Below, one piece after another: positions 40,999-50,701 of a stretch of 64,000 nt of DNA; the first letter of the stretch is position 1, and every line of letters begins with the position of its first letter. The notes under the pieces are model-generated. The model did no database searches. It saw only the letters and a list, made by a program, of their open reading frames with translations, and had not been told where the DNA came from. The DNA is from CAVQBJ01 sp963724405. GTDB taxonomy: Bacteria; Actinomycetota; Thermoleophilia; Solirubrobacterales; Solirubrobacteraceae. The stretch covers positions 310,001 to 374,000 of the forward strand of contig CAVRUQ010000006.1 in the NCBI GenBank assembly GCA_963724405.1. The letters are read 5' to 3'. Made by a program: the position numbers and the translations under genes.

Positions 40999-43900
40999 CT
41001 ACGAGCCCACCGCTGCGAGCTCGGCGCGGCCTTCCGCGCATTCGCGAGTGACGAGTCCCCCGCCGATGCGTGCGGCAATCTTCTCGGCCTGCTCAAGCAA
41101 GTGCCGCGCGCGGTCTACGTCCTCGGGGCGGCCGCGTGCGATGAGCGAGCGGGCCCAGCCGGCGTGGGTGCGGGCCAAGAAGAGCGGCGCACCGAACCGA
41201 TCCTCAATCCTTGCGGCAGCGGCGAAGTGTTCATCGGCCTCCTTGTAGCGCTCAAGGGTCGTGGCGAGGACGCCCAGCGTCGCATCGATGGAGCCGTACA
41301 CAACAGGACCCCCGGTCACGAGCTGGCCGGGAAAGGGCGTCAGCAGCTCGTACACCTCGCTCGCATGCTCGGGCAGGCGCAGACGGGAGCAGGCATGAGC
41401 CCGGAAGAACATCGCGATCAGCCAGAATGGGCCCAATGGGACGCGCTGGAGGTTCTCGCTGAGCGCACGCTCGCGCGCCTGATCCTCGCGGCCGCTCTCG
41501 ACCAGGGCGAGCGTCGCTGATGCCCGCCACGCCAAGCGGCCGGCCTGTGCATCGGCGAACCGCACCGACGCCTCGACCATTTCCGCGAGCCGTCCCTGGA
41601 AGTAGCGGGTACGAAACAGAAGAACTCCAAAAACCAACGCGGCGTCGGGCTCGCGGGATGCCCTCCCAGCCTCGAACATCTCAAGCGCCAGCCGCTCAGA
41701 CGCCTCAAGGTCCCCCGTGACAAACGCCCAGTTAGCCTCTTGCATCAGCCGCCGAAAAGCCATGGCCGGCTCTGGGACCGAGGCGGCCAGCTTTCGCATC
41801 GTCGCCAGGCCCGCCTCAACCATCGTGCCGTCGCCAGCCTCCTGACCAACTTCAGCGCGGGCTGCCGCTGCCCAGAAGCTCAACCGCGGGTCATCCAGTT
41901 GCTGTGTGAGTTCGACTAGCTCGTCGACTATCCCTCGGCGCTGTTCCAGCGTGTCCGGCGTGAATATGGAGACGCTGGCGTTCCACAGGGTGTGAGCCCG
42001 CGCGACCGGCTCGTCGGCGGTTTGGGCTATTTCGATGGCCTCCGTGGCCAGTGCCTGGCAGCGAGAAGGCTCACAGGCGAAGACGAGTTCCAACGCCAGT
42101 AGTGCGAGCACACGCGCCCTTCGCGGGTCATCAGCCGGAAGGACCTGTGCTGCGGCCTCAAGCGCCTGTACGCGCTCGGTGTCAACCGCGTTGGTCTTGC
42201 TCACCCAGCCACGGCTGTTGGCGAGTACAGCGCGGCACAGCAGATCTGTATCGCCAAGCTTCTGGGCGAGTGCTGCGGCGTCGAGCAGCGTCTCGCGGAA
42301 CTCGGGGTTCCCGACTTGGCGCTGAGCGGCCCCGAGGCCGATCAACAGCTCGCCACGCTCCGACCGCTCTCGGCCGGGCGCTTCATTGTGGAGCTCGAGC
42401 GCCTTGCGATACCATCGCGCGGCCTCGTCCGGAGCTAGCTGCTCAAGGGCACGCTCGGCGGCGCTACGAGCGTAGTGGATCGCCTTAGCCGCCTCGCCAC
42501 TTACGACCGCCGCGGCCCAGTGCCCGGCCAGCTCCCCGAGCCGCTCGCCGGGCTCGTCGCCACACTGCACCTCGAGCGCTTCGCCCACGCGCTTGTGAAG
42601 GCGCGCGCGGCGGGTACTGCCCAGATCCTCAATCAGCGTGTGCTCGACGAGTCCGTGGGCGAACGTGAAGTGTCCGCTGCGCTCGGCGCTCTCGTTCAGA
42701 AGCGACGCCGCGACCGCCTCCGCTAGCAGGTCAAGAAGCCGATCCTCGGAGAGATCGACCACCGCGAGCAGCAGATCGATTTCAAAGTCGCGACCGATGA
42801 CCGCCGCTGCGCTCAGAGCCGTGCGCGCGTCTGAGCCAAGTCGCTCGAGGCGCCGTCCTACCACCTCGCGCACGCTGCGGGGCAGGCCGAGTTCCGAGAG
42901 CTCGCCCAGCAGCCGCCAGCGCCCGTCCTCCCCCTGAAGGATCGCGCGCGACTCGGTCAGGTGGCGCAACAGCTCTCCGGCGAAGAACGGGTTGCCGGCC
43001 GTCTCGCGAGTTATCTGCGCGGCCAGCGTGCGACCGATCTCGTCCATCTCCTGGCCGGCCGCCGCCTCCATCAGCACGAGGACGTCCGCGGGCTCAAGTC
43101 CGGTGAGCATTATTCGCTCGACGCCCTCCTCGCGGTGGAGGTCCGCCAAGAGCGCCGTCAGCGGATGATCGCGCGGGAGGTCAGAGTCGCGGTAGGTGCC
43201 CACCGCCATTGCCCTCGTCGCGGAGCCCGACGCCACCACATGGCGCAGCAGAGACAGTGTCGGTGCGTCGGCCGAGTGCAGGTCGTCAAGAATCAAAAGC
43301 AGGGGCTCATCCCGACCCGCGCCGTCGAGCAGACCCGCCACAGCGGCGTAGAGCAGATAGCGCTCTGTCTCGGGATCACTCCGGCGCGGGGAGGGCAACT
43401 CAGACACGCGATCGGCCAGGGCCGGCACCAGGCGAGCGAGGTCGCCGCCGAAACGGTCCACATGCTGATCGACAACAGACTGGGGTGCCTCTTTGATGAG
43501 ATGCGAAAGCGCCTGCACCCATGGCTGGTAAGGAACTCCGAGATCCTCATCGCAGCGCCCATAAAGCACGGTCGAGCCCTCCCCGTGGACCTCGAGCGCC
43601 TGGTGGGCGGACAGCCGCGTCTTACCCACACCGGGCTCCCCGCTCAACAGCGCGACACTCAGCGAACCCCTGCAGGCCTGCCCCCACAATTCTCTCATCC
43701 GTTCGCGCTCGGCCGCCCGCCCGGCGAAGGCCGTCGCAGATAGCTCGCGCAACCGCTCGGGCAGTGCGATTCCGGTTCGCGGGGCAAGCTCCCATCGGAG
43801 CTCGAACGCCTGGACGGGCTCTGAGATGCCCTTCAGCTCGAGACCCCCAAGCGAGTCATAGCGATGGCCGTCTCGTGAGCCACCGATCTGGCGGACCAGA

Positions 43901-44304
43901 CCGTTGACCACAATCTGCCCGCCGCGCGCGTGGGCGCACAGCCGCGCGGCCTCGACAACCGGCTCTCCGAAGCAGTCGCCGCCCTCAACGCTGATGTCGC
44001 CGAGGCTCACGCCGATACGCACGCGGAGCTGCTCCTCTGAGCGGCGGTTTCGCGCATCCACGACCTGCTGCATATCAACGGCGCACGCCAAGGATTGGAC
44101 GGCGCTGCCGAACACCACCATCAGCCCATCGCCCAGGGTCTTGACCTCCCGGCCGCCGCTGCGTTCGAGGGCTCGTCGTAGCAGCCCGAAGTGCTCCGTG
44201 CGCAGCTGCTCAGTCGCCGCCGGGCCGAGGCGGTCGGCCATCGCGGTTGAACCCACCAGATCGGTCATGACGACCGACATCGTCTGTATGGCCGCGGGGC
44301 TCAT
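40999..44304 (-). CDS. Class III nucleotidyl cyclase-AAA-TPR regulator
   Basis: 1101 residues. Cyclase homology domain at about 8-165: VVMTDLVGSTAMADRLG, LGDGLMVVFGSA (second metal Asp) and RIGVSLGDI. An AAA/NACHT-like ATPase follows: FAGRAAERERMREL, P-loop LLSGEPGVGKTRL near 224, Walker B LLLILDDLHSADAPTL near 330. The rest is a long helical TPR-type repeat region. No LuxR helix-turn-helix is present at the C-terminus. This architecture is common in soil actinobacteria, where cyclase activity has rarely been shown. Transcribed alone. Confidence 0.92.
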   Translation of the reverse strand: MSPAAIQTMSVVMTDLVGSTAMADRLGPAATEQLRTEHFGLLRRALERSGGREVKTLGDGLMVVFGSAVQSLACAVDMQQVVDARNRRSEEQLRVRIGVSLGDISVEGGDCFGEPVVEAARLCAHARGGQIVVNGLVRQIGGSRDGHRYDSLGGLELKGISEPVQAFELRWELAPRTGIALPERLRELSATAFAGRAAERERMRELWGQACRGSLSVALLSGEPGVGKTRLSAHQALEVHGEGSTVLYGRCDEDLGVPYQPWVQALSHLIKEAPQSVVDQHVDRFGGDLARLVPALADRVSELPSPRRSDPETERYLLYAAVAGLLDGAGRDEPLLLILDDLHSADAPTLSLLRHVVASGSATRAMAVGTYRDSDLPRDHPLTALLADLHREEGVERIMLTGLEPADVLVLMEAAAGQEMDEIGRTLAAQITRETAGNPFFAGELLRHLTESRAILQGEDGRWRLLGELSELGLPRSVREVVGRRLERLGSDARTALSAAAVIGRDFEIDLLLAVVDLSEDRLLDLLAEAVAASLLNESAERSGHFTFAHGLVEHTLIEDLGSTRRARLHKRVGEALEVQCGDEPGERLGELAGHWAAAVVSGEAAKAIHYARSAAERALEQLAPDEAARWYRKALELHNEAPGRERSERGELLIGLGAAQRQVGNPEFRETLLDAAALAQKLGDTDLLCRAVLANSRGWVSKTNAVDTERVQALEAAAQVLPADDPRRARVLALLALELVFACEPSRCQALATEAIEIAQTADEPVARAHTLWNASVSIFTPDTLEQRRGIVDELVELTQQLDDPRLSFWAAAARAEVGQEAGDGTMVEAGLATMRKLAASVPEPAMAFRRLMQEANWAFVTGDLEASERLALEMFEAGRASREPDAALVFGVLLFRTRYFQGRLAEMVEASVRFADAQAGRLAWRASATLALVESGREDQARERALSENLQRVPLGPFWLIAMFFRAHACSRLRLPEHASEVYELLTPFPGQLVTGGPVVYGSIDATLGVLATTLERYKEADEHFAAAARIEDRFGAPLFLARTHAGWARSLIARGRPEDVDRARHLLEQAEKIAARIGGGLVTRECAEGRAELAAVGS

Positions 44305-45013
44305 GCACGAATCATCCGATCTTCGGGATGCTCACGCAACAGGATCGCACCGGCGTGCTCAGGATCAGCTCCGCACCACCCTCGGCCCATCCAGGCACGG
44401 CAGCCGACCCGCACCGACACGCCTGTCTTACTAAACACGGCGAGAGCGGGACAGATTCGGCGTCGCGCTAGCGCTCAGGACGAGCAGCAGCCGCTTAGCT
44501 TTAGCTTAGCTTAGGGTCGGTCGCGGAGAGCGCTGCTCGCGCTCGAGAATCCGGGAGTCAGCAACGGTCTGCCGGCGCGGCGGACGGCCGCCGCGCTCGC
44601 CGTAGTCAATACCGCCCCGAGAGCAATGCAGGTCTCTCCCCCCTCGTCGGCGTAGCCCCCGTATTCGCCAATACCGCGCATCGATAGACCGCACGGCGGA
44701 CCAGAGCGGACGATCCCTTTCGTCTTCCAGCGCAGCTCCGGCGCGCGACCACCCTGGCGACCAAGAACGCGTCCGTGGATACTCCCGCCTGCCGCCATCT
44801 CGCCCGCAATGCCCCGGCGACTGGTTCGACGCCTTCGATCGGTCAGCTCGGAGGGCGCGACGGTCGCATCGCCCTACAGCGGCGCGAGGCTTTACGATCG
44901 GTCGATACGTCCGGTCCAAGCCGTGTCGAAACGAGCGGCCGTTGTTCGACGTCTTAGCGAACTGCCCACTGCCGTGAGCAGCATGTCGAGCAACTCGAGG
45001 ACAGGAGACGATC
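44305..45013. other. 709-bp gap without a convincing gene
   Basis: Between divergent starts of the cyclase-AAA gene and a RibD_C gene. A 95-codon minus-strand frame (44511-44798) exists but matches nothing I know and has no Shine-Dalgarno. An AT-rich CTTAG-type direct repeat (AGCTTTAGCTTAGCTTAGGG, 44496-44515) stands out at its 3' end. Confidence 0.5.
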
Positions 45014-45577
45014 ATGCGCAAACTCGTGCTGTCGATGGGGATGTCCCTGGACGGACTCGTCGCTCGGTCCGGACGCTTCGGGGCCGGCGGCTGGGGGCTG
45101 CCGCCGGAGGATCCAGCGCTTAAGCAGCACAAGCTCGACTGGTTCGGGGACGTCGGACTTCATCTGATGGGGCGTAACACCTACGAGGAGATGGCGTCGT
45201 TCTGGCCGACGTCGGATGACCCTTATGCCTTGCCCATGAACACGATCCCCAAGGTCGTCTTCTCAAAGACGCTCGAGCGCGCGGACTGGGAAGGAACGCG
45301 GATCGCACGCGGCGAGCTGGCGAGCGAGATCGCCCAGCTCAAGCGCGAAGGCGAGAATGACATGATCGCGTGGGGCGGCGCCGCGTTCGCCCAGTCACTC
45401 TCGAACGCCGGCTTGGTGGACGAGTACCGGTTGATCATCCAGCCCGTGGCTCTCGGGGACGGCCTGCCGCTGTTCAGGGGCCTCGATGGACCGCTGGCGC
45501 TCGAGCTGATCGACGCGCGGACTTACGCGACCGGCGCGGCGCTTCACGTGTACGAGCCGGCCGGCCGCCGCACGTGA
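45014..45577 (+). CDS. Dihydrofolate reductase-family protein (RibD_C fold)
   Basis: 187 residues, AGGAGACG before the ATG. Starts MRKLVLSMGMSLDGLVA with the conserved substrate-loop pattern; LMGRNTYEEMASFWP is the family's cofactor-binding helix; IAWGGAAFAQSLSNAGLVDEYRLIIQPVALGDGLPLF is the diagnostic C-terminal half. Such proteins reduce pteridine- or riboflavin-type substrates with NADPH, but individual substrates are mostly unknown. One of four related genes in this window. Confidence 0.9.
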   Translation: MRKLVLSMGMSLDGLVARSGRFGAGGWGLPPEDPALKQHKLDWFGDVGLHLMGRNTYEEMASFWPTSDDPYALPMNTIPKVVFSKTLERADWEGTRIARGELASEIAQLKREGENDMIAWGGAAFAQSLSNAGLVDEYRLIIQPVALGDGLPLFRGLDGPLALELIDARTYATGAALHVYEPAGRRT

Positions 45578-45679
45578 CGGCCGTGCGAGGGAGAACTCGA
45601 GCCGCGCGCGGACGATCGCTCCATGAAATGGACCGCCTCGCGTTGCGCCATCGCTTCGGCGACCAGGCGTGCGTGGCGG

Positions 45680-45988
45680 TTAGCAGCCCATCGCGTCGCG
45701 CAGGGCCCGGCATGCCTGCGTCATGCGGCGCGCTGAGAGCTGCGTCACCTGACGGCGAAAGCTCGAGCGCGGGATCGTGTGGACATTGTCGAAGTTGACA
45801 ACGCAGTCGCTCGGCAGGCCATCCTGCTCAGCGGACAGGACCAACTCGCTCACGAGCCCGCGCCTGGTCCTGGTCAGCGCCGCCACTACGATGGACCCGA
45901 TCCTGTCCGCGACGGGATCGCGGGTGAGTACCAGCACCGGTCGATCTCCGCCGGGTGTGGCCGCGAACCAGATGTCACCCCGCTTCAT
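45680..45988 (-). CDS. MazF/PemK-type mRNA endonuclease toxin
   Basis: 102 residues, MKRGDIWFAATPGGDRPVLVLTRD at the start, then SIVVAALTRTRRGLVSE, DCVVNFDNVHTIPRS and a helical end, all standard for the MazF/PemK fold. Toxins of this family cut mRNA at short motifs and are held inactive by the adjacent antitoxin. Its start overlaps the antitoxin gene by 14 bases. Confidence 0.92.
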   Translation of the reverse strand: MKRGDIWFAATPGGDRPVLVLTRDPVADRIGSIVVAALTRTRRGLVSELVLSAEQDGLPSDCVVNFDNVHTIPRSSFRRQVTQLSARRMTQACRALRDAMGC

Positions 45989-46226
45989 TGTTCCAGTCCG
46001 ACCAGTCCTCGGCTGGGCCCCAGTCGGCAATGGCCTCAAGCGACCGCTCGGTGTCGGTCGCTGGCTGTTGCTCCCATCGCTCCGCGTCGGCCTCGCTCTT
46101 CAGGACGACGAGATGGCGGTGCAGGGCGTCGCGCAGGATCTCCGAGCGGTCGACGCCGAGCGCATCGGCCCAGTGTTGGATCGCGGCCGCGTCTTCATCT
46201 GGCACGCGAAAGCTGAGCATTGTCAT
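45975..46226 (-). CDS. Ribbon-helix-helix antitoxin (MazE-type partner)
   Basis: 83 residues. N-terminal MTMLSFRVPDEDAAAIQHWADALG followed by DRSEILRDALHRHL is a ribbon-helix-helix DNA-binding domain; the acidic Trp-rich tail (WGPAEDWSDWNNE) is the likely toxin-binding segment. An internal ATG two codons in is also possible. Gene order antitoxin-toxin with overlap is the usual autoregulated arrangement. Confidence 0.88.
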   Translation of the reverse strand: MTMLSFRVPDEDAAAIQHWADALGVDRSEILRDALHRHLVVLKSEADAERWEQQPATDTERSLEAIADWGPAEDWSDWNNEAG

Positions 46227-46347
46227 ACACGCCAGACTAGCACGTATGACGCCCCGGACGGACGACTCCTTCGACCGGCGGCAGGCCCGAAGCGGGACGA
46301 GCGCAATGGCGCGACAACGCACTGGCCCCGATCAGCCCGGCCGCGGG

Positions 46348-46521
46348 CACCGCGAACAGCACAGACGCAAACGTGCGACGCAGGAAGTGCGGCGTCAGGT
46401 GCTCGGGAAGGGCGGAGTAGCCGGTGCCCTCGAGCAGCACGTTTGCTTGGAGCACCGCACGATCAAGCACACGTTTCCGGACCGATCCAATTCGGAGACC
46501 GGCTGCCCAACTAACCATCAA
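46348..46521 (-). pseudogene. Relic of a phage-type tyrosine integrase C-terminus
   Basis: About 58 codons: RKRVLDRAVLQANVLLEG and EHLTPHFLRRTFASVLFAV match the catalytic core (HxLRRTFAS, with the second catalytic Arg) of actinobacterial phage integrases. The following GHTD-type block and the catalytic Tyr are missing, and the first Arg box is not present upstream. Intact integrases have 350-450 residues. Confidence 0.65.
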
Positions 46522-46792
46522 GCACGCCTACACACAAACACGGACGCCCTCCGGTCGTCGGCGCTGACGGCCTGGATGGCGCGGGGAGCGGGGCGCCCGG
46601 CGCCCGGACGAAGATGCCGGTGCCGCTACGGATGCACGGCGCGGGGCGCGATCGGGGTTTGACGGGCGTGCGTGGCATCTTGGGGCGTTGACGCAAGGGT
46701 GCGAACGTGGTCCCGGGCCGCCGCCGGTGGCGCCGACGGTTCGGGCCGGGGGGTCGATGTGACAGTTCGCGGCGGATCGGGCAACTAGAGGC

Positions 46793-47356
46793 ATGAGCAC
46801 TGCGGTAGCCACGGAGGTGAGCGTGCGGCAGAACCTGGGCGGCGACGCGCTTGCAGAGTTCGAGGAGATCTACCGCAGCAACGTCGGCGTGGTGGCGGCG
46901 TATTTCGCGCGCCGCTGCCGGGAGCCGCAAGAGGTAGCGGATCTGACCTCGGAGACGATCGTGAGGGCGGCGGGCTCGTTCGAGTCGTTTGATCCCCGCC
47001 GCGGCAGCGCTCGTGCGTGGCTGTTTGGGATCGCGGCTCATGTCTGGGCCGCCTATTGCGCGCGGGTGGTCAACAGCCGGGACGCCGCCGTTCGGCTTGC
47101 GGGCCACCGGGCGCTGGAGGTCACTGAGATCGATGAGTTGGCCGCCAAGATCGACGCGCAGCAGGAAGGCCGCGAGTTGCTGAAGCGCTGCGCTGTGCTG
47201 AGTGCGGACGAGCGAGCCGCGATCGAGTTCGTTGATCTCGCGGAGCTGACGCCCAAGGAGGCCGCAGTTGTGCTTGGCGTGCCCCGGGGCGTGTTGCGGA
47301 TGCGGCTCTCGCGGGCTCGGGCGAGATTGAGAAAGGAGTACGGCACTAATGACTGA
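46793..47356 (+). CDS. ECF-type RNA polymerase sigma factor
   Basis: 187 residues. Region 2 near 22-95 (FEEIYRSNVGVVAAYFARRC, DLTSETIVRAAGSFESFDP, ARAWLFGIAAHV) and region 4 near 130-180 (LSADERAAIEFVDLAELTPKEAAVVLG, then RMRLSRARARLRK). Overlaps the next gene by 8 bases, the arrangement normally used for a cognate membrane anti-sigma factor, though that protein lacks the classic zinc-binding ZAS motif. Confidence 0.92.
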   Translation: MSTAVATEVSVRQNLGGDALAEFEEIYRSNVGVVAAYFARRCREPQEVADLTSETIVRAAGSFESFDPRRGSARAWLFGIAAHVWAAYCARVVNSRDAAVRLAGHRALEVTEIDELAAKIDAQQEGRELLKRCAVLSADERAAIEFVDLAELTPKEAAVVLGVPRGVLRMRLSRARARLRKEYGTND

Positions 47357-47930
47357 GTTCGAAGACAACTTGTGGCTCGAGGTCGTGCGCGAGCACGGGC
47401 ACGAGCTGGCCCGGGCGAGGCGACCGGTCCGCAAGCACAGACTCGCGCCCCGCCGTCAGCTGCTCGCGGGTAGTACCGTCGGTCTGGCCGCAGCGGCGAC
47501 GGCGAGCGCATTGCTGTTCAGCGCGTCGACCAGCCCCCGCGCGTTCGCAGTCACCCGCAACCGGGACGGCACCGTCACCGTCAACCTGAGGCAGCCATCG
47601 GGGATCGCCGGCGCGAACGCAAAGCTTGCCGCGATGGGGGTGCGGGCGAAGATCGCGGTGGATACGAAGACCCCGCCGGAGCTTGTCTGCCCGGGCGGAA
47701 CGGCGCCGACGATCACGTTTGACCCAGCCAGCATCCCCAGCGGCGAGGAGGTGGTGATCACCCCTGGCCAACCGGGCGCCGGCAACGCCGCGGCGCTCAA
47801 GGGTGGCGACAACACCGGCGCCGACGGTACGGGTGGCGCCAACAACGTTGTGCGGCTGCAATCCGCTGGCGCCAACATCCGGACGCAATCGGGTGCCGAC
47901 AACCACGTAGCTCGGATGTATTGCCCGTGA
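47349..47930 (+). CDS. Membrane protein coupled to the ECF sigma factor
   Basis: 193 residues. A short cytoplasmic N-terminus (MTEFEDNLWLEVVREHGHELARARRP), a membrane helix near 39-61, and an exported part of 130 residues. It ends in a Gly/Asn/Ala-rich region with repeated GADN/GANN elements (GGDNTGADGTGGANN, SAGANIRTQSGADN). By position it may act as an anti-sigma or sensor, but there is no HxxxCxxC zinc motif. In several actinobacteria similar sigma-linked proteins of unknown role exist. Confidence 0.75.
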   Translation: MTEFEDNLWLEVVREHGHELARARRPVRKHRLAPRRQLLAGSTVGLAAAATASALLFSASTSPRAFAVTRNRDGTVTVNLRQPSGIAGANAKLAAMGVRAKIAVDTKTPPELVCPGGTAPTITFDPASIPSGEEVVITPGQPGAGNAAALKGGDNTGADGTGGANNVVRLQSAGANIRTQSGADNHVARMYCP

Positions 47931-48446
47931 TTCGAATAGTGCCCGCGGACGTTCGGCCGCCGGGCGGCAGCAGCTTCGGGGACTCCCGCGGGCGGAACGC
48001 GATCGGCCGGGGGCCAAGGCAGGGCTGCACTCCACACTGCACGCGTCGTGCCCGTCGCGCTACAGGCGCAAGCTGATCCCGGCGAGCGCTCCATCCCCGT
48101 AGCAGCCGCGGGTTCCGCTTGGCGTCAGGGGAGCAAGCGAGCCGTCCGCCCCGCGACGGCCGATAGACCCGGCTTGGCGAACTGAGGGCCCCGGGCCGTG
48201 GTCGAGTTGCGCTGTCGGTTGATTTCGGTCGCTGCCGGCAACGGAGCGGGGCAAATGCTCTTGCGCGAAACCGCCAGTGCCGTGGATGTATCGACGGGCG
48301 GGCAGCCGTAGGCATAGGATCGCCATGCAAGCGACTGCGGCAGCTAGGCGGTTGGGCCGACGAGCCGCATCGCCGTCGTGGTCGTTCCGGTGCCGGTTGC
48401 GCCGGCTCGGTACGACATGGGTGTAACCGACGAAGGAGGTCCAGAC
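47931..48446. other. 516-bp gap, no gene recognised
   Basis: Several short frames on both strands, none with domain-like content or a good Shine-Dalgarno. Low coding signal. Confidence 0.5.
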
Positions 48447-48746
48447 ATGCGGGTGCTCATGAAGGTCCAGATTCCGACCGAGGCTGGGAACGCTGCCATC
48501 AAGGACGGCAGCCTGCCGCAGATCGTCGGGAAGGCACTTGACGCCCTGAAGGCCGAAGCTGCCTACTTCACCTCAGAGGAAGGAATGCGGACCGCGCTGA
48601 TCTTCTTCGACATGGCCGATTCAAGTGGGATACCGCCGGCAGCCGAGCCCTTCTTTATGGGCCTTGACGCAAAAATTACGTTCGCGCCTGTGATGAACGC
48701 CGACGAGATGCGCGCCGGCGTCGGCAAGGCGATGGAAGCCATCTAG
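48447..48746 (+). CDS. Small conserved-looking protein of ferredoxin-like fold
   Basis: 99 residues from ATG with AAGGAGG 7-8 bases upstream (a longer frame exists but is unlikely). MRVLMKVQIPTEAGNAAIKDGSLPQIV, then TALIFFDMADSSGIPPAAEPFF and LDAKITFAPVMNADEM. The length and pattern resemble dimeric alpha-beta barrel proteins (DUF3303/EthD-like) that are often encoded near oxidoreductases. No function is assigned. Confidence 0.8.
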   Translation: MRVLMKVQIPTEAGNAAIKDGSLPQIVGKALDALKAEAAYFTSEEGMRTALIFFDMADSSGIPPAAEPFFMGLDAKITFAPVMNADEMRAGVGKAMEAI

Positions 48747-49045
48747 ACGCTCAGGCTCGGCCACGGACGAACGCGGGTTCGCAAAGAGTTTGAGCCATCG
48801 GGCGAATGGTTCCTCGTCTCGGGCCGGCGTCTCGCGAGCGCTTCCGCGGCGCCCCGCTCGTGCCGCAGCGCGACCGGCGTCTGGTTCCGGCCGGCGTGAC
48901 CCCCTGGTCGCCGAAGGGGTTGCGGGTCGGCCGGTGGCGTCGCGGCGGAAGCGATCGTCATCCCGTGCGGGCCCTGCGTTTCGCGAGGAGCTGGTCGCTT
49001 GGATCTGTGGCCCGTCACATCTGCTTCTGCCGTGAGGAAAACGAG
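48747..49045. other. 299-bp convergent gap, no gene recognised
   Basis: Lies between two convergent genes. Nothing recognised on either strand. Confidence 0.5.
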
Positions 49046-49648
49046 TCAGCGGCCGATGCGGTAGCGAACGTGCGTCGCACGTGGGGAGTGGATCACGTCG
49101 ACGGGCTGGAGGCCGGGGTCTTGCACTCCGTCGAACAGGCGCTCGCCGGCGCCGAGCAGAACGGGAACGACGTCGAGCATAAGCTCGTCGATCACGCCGG
49201 CCGCGAACGCCTGCCGCACGGTAGAGGCGCCACCGGCGATGTCGACGCCGAGGTCGCCGGCCGCGGCCTGCGCGCGCTCAAAGGCGACATCGAAGCCTTC
49301 GGTGATGAAGTGGAACGTCGTCCCGCCCTCCATCGCGATCGGGTCGTGCGGGTGGTGGGTGAGAACGAACACAGGAGCGTGATAGGGCGGCTCGTCGCCC
49401 CACCACCCGCGCCAGTTCACGTCCCACGGGCCCCGAACCGGGCCGAACATGTTGCGGCCCATCACGTACGCTCCGCAGGGCGTCATGAGCTCGTCGCGCA
49501 CGCGGGCGTCGGCTTCGTGGAAGGGCTCGTCCAGGTGCCAGTGGTGGAGATCCAGGCCGCCGACGCCGAGCGGGTTGTCGCGGCTCTGATCGGGGCCGGC
49601 GACGAAGCCGTCGAGAGACATAGACATGTGGCATGTGGTTGGTGTCAT
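49046..49648 (-). CDS. Dihydrofolate reductase-family protein (RibD_C fold)
   Basis: 200 residues from the ATG giving MTPTTCHMSMSLDGFVAGPDQS. Family blocks: YVMGRNMFGPVRGPW, VFVLTHHPHDPIAMEGGTTFHF and DIAGGASTVRQAFAAGVIDELMLDVVPVLLGAGERLF. A close relative of the truncated gene at 51.3 kb: both share the LTHHP and GGTTFHF blocks. Substrate unknown. Confidence 0.9.
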   Translation of the reverse strand: MTPTTCHMSMSLDGFVAGPDQSRDNPLGVGGLDLHHWHLDEPFHEADARVRDELMTPCGAYVMGRNMFGPVRGPWDVNWRGWWGDEPPYHAPVFVLTHHPHDPIAMEGGTTFHFITEGFDVAFERAQAAAGDLGVDIAGGASTVRQAFAAGVIDELMLDVVPVLLGAGERLFDGVQDPGLQPVDVIHSPRATHVRYRIGR

Positions 49649-49738
49649 GTGAACCAAGACCACCGAATCGACGAGAAATCATCGGTGGGGAACGCCCTCG
49701 AAAGCTAGCGCTTGCCCGGGTCCGCGGCCGGCCGGTCA

Positions 49739-50179
49739 TCAGTCGATCTCTTCGGCAAGCCCGATGAGAAGTCCGTCGGGTCCGCGGATGTAGCAAAGCC
49801 GGTATGCGCCTTCGTACTGCACCACTTCGCTGCTGACAAGCTGAGCGCCTCTCCTGCTGAGCCGCGCGAGCGTCTCGTCGATGTCGTCCACAGCGGACAT
49901 GACCCGTAGGTAGCCGAGAGCGTTCACCGGGGCATTCCGGTGATCAGCGACCACCGGTGGCTCGAGAAAGCGCGAGAGCTCAAGCCGGCCGTGGCCGTCT
50001 GGCGTCCGCATCATGGCGCTCTCGACACGCTGGTCGCCCAGCCCGGTGACGCGCCCAGCCCACTCTCCTTCCACCATGGCTCGCCCTTCTAGCTCGAGGC
50101 CGAGCTCGCCAAAGAACTCGATCGTCCCGTCGAGGTCTTCCACGACGATGCCCATGTTGTCCATCCGCTTAACCGCCAT
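49739..50179 (-). CDS. VOC-superfamily (glyoxalase-like) protein
   Basis: 146 residues; AGGAGG ends three bases before the ATG. MAVKRMDNMGIVVEDLDGTIEFFGELGLELEGR is the N-terminal betaalphabetabeta module, and GYLRVMSAVDDIDETLARL, then RLCYIRGPDGLLIGLAEEI, the second module with the metal-site Glu. VOC proteins range from glyoxalases to antibiotic-binding and dioxygenase enzymes; substrate is unknown here. Confidence 0.9.
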   Translation of the reverse strand: MAVKRMDNMGIVVEDLDGTIEFFGELGLELEGRAMVEGEWAGRVTGLGDQRVESAMMRTPDGHGRLELSRFLEPPVVADHRNAPVNALGYLRVMSAVDDIDETLARLSRRGAQLVSSEVVQYEGAYRLCYIRGPDGLLIGLAEEID

Positions 50180-50701
50180 GTTCCTCCTCTCGCACGTCGT
50201 CGAGTTGCGCGCCATGTCAACGAGACCGAGACTCCCGCGACACATCTTGGCTTGCTCAGGCTGCTCGCTGGCGGAGGTACCCCATCGTCACGCGATCAAC
50301 CGTCTGAACAGACGTGCTTTCGCGCGGCTCGGCCCTCGTTCGAGCGTCCTGCCTTGCGCGCCGAAAGCTGGCAGGACGTGGCGGTCGCCTACGCCCGAGA
50401 TGTCCCAGTGGCAGGCCGTAGCGTTCACGCAGCGCTCGGACCCAGATGCGCCCGGTCCGCCGTCCACGCGCTGGCCTCTGCGCCAATGCGCTCGCGGCCA
50501 GCGAGCAGATCTGCGTCGCTCGGAACGAGTCAACGCCGCGGGGGCGATCACAGGCCGCGCTGACACGAGACAATGAAGGCGCTCGTCGCGACAGGCGGCA
50601 CGCCACGGCAGAAAGGCGATCCTCTCGACCGACAGGTACGCGGATCTGGCCATCTGGCTGCTTCGTTCGAACGAGAATCCCTAGCGAAGGAAGGAATCCT
50701 G
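50180..50701. other. 522-bp gap, no gene recognised
   Basis: Between divergent genes. Overlapping frames on both strands but none with domain character. The last 30 bases contain AAGGAAGGA before the DUF302 start. Confidence 0.5.

Noticed and set aside
44511..44798. 95-codon minus-strand frame in the 44.3-45.0 kb gap
   Set aside because: No Shine-Dalgarno, no similarity recognised and alternative frames equally open.
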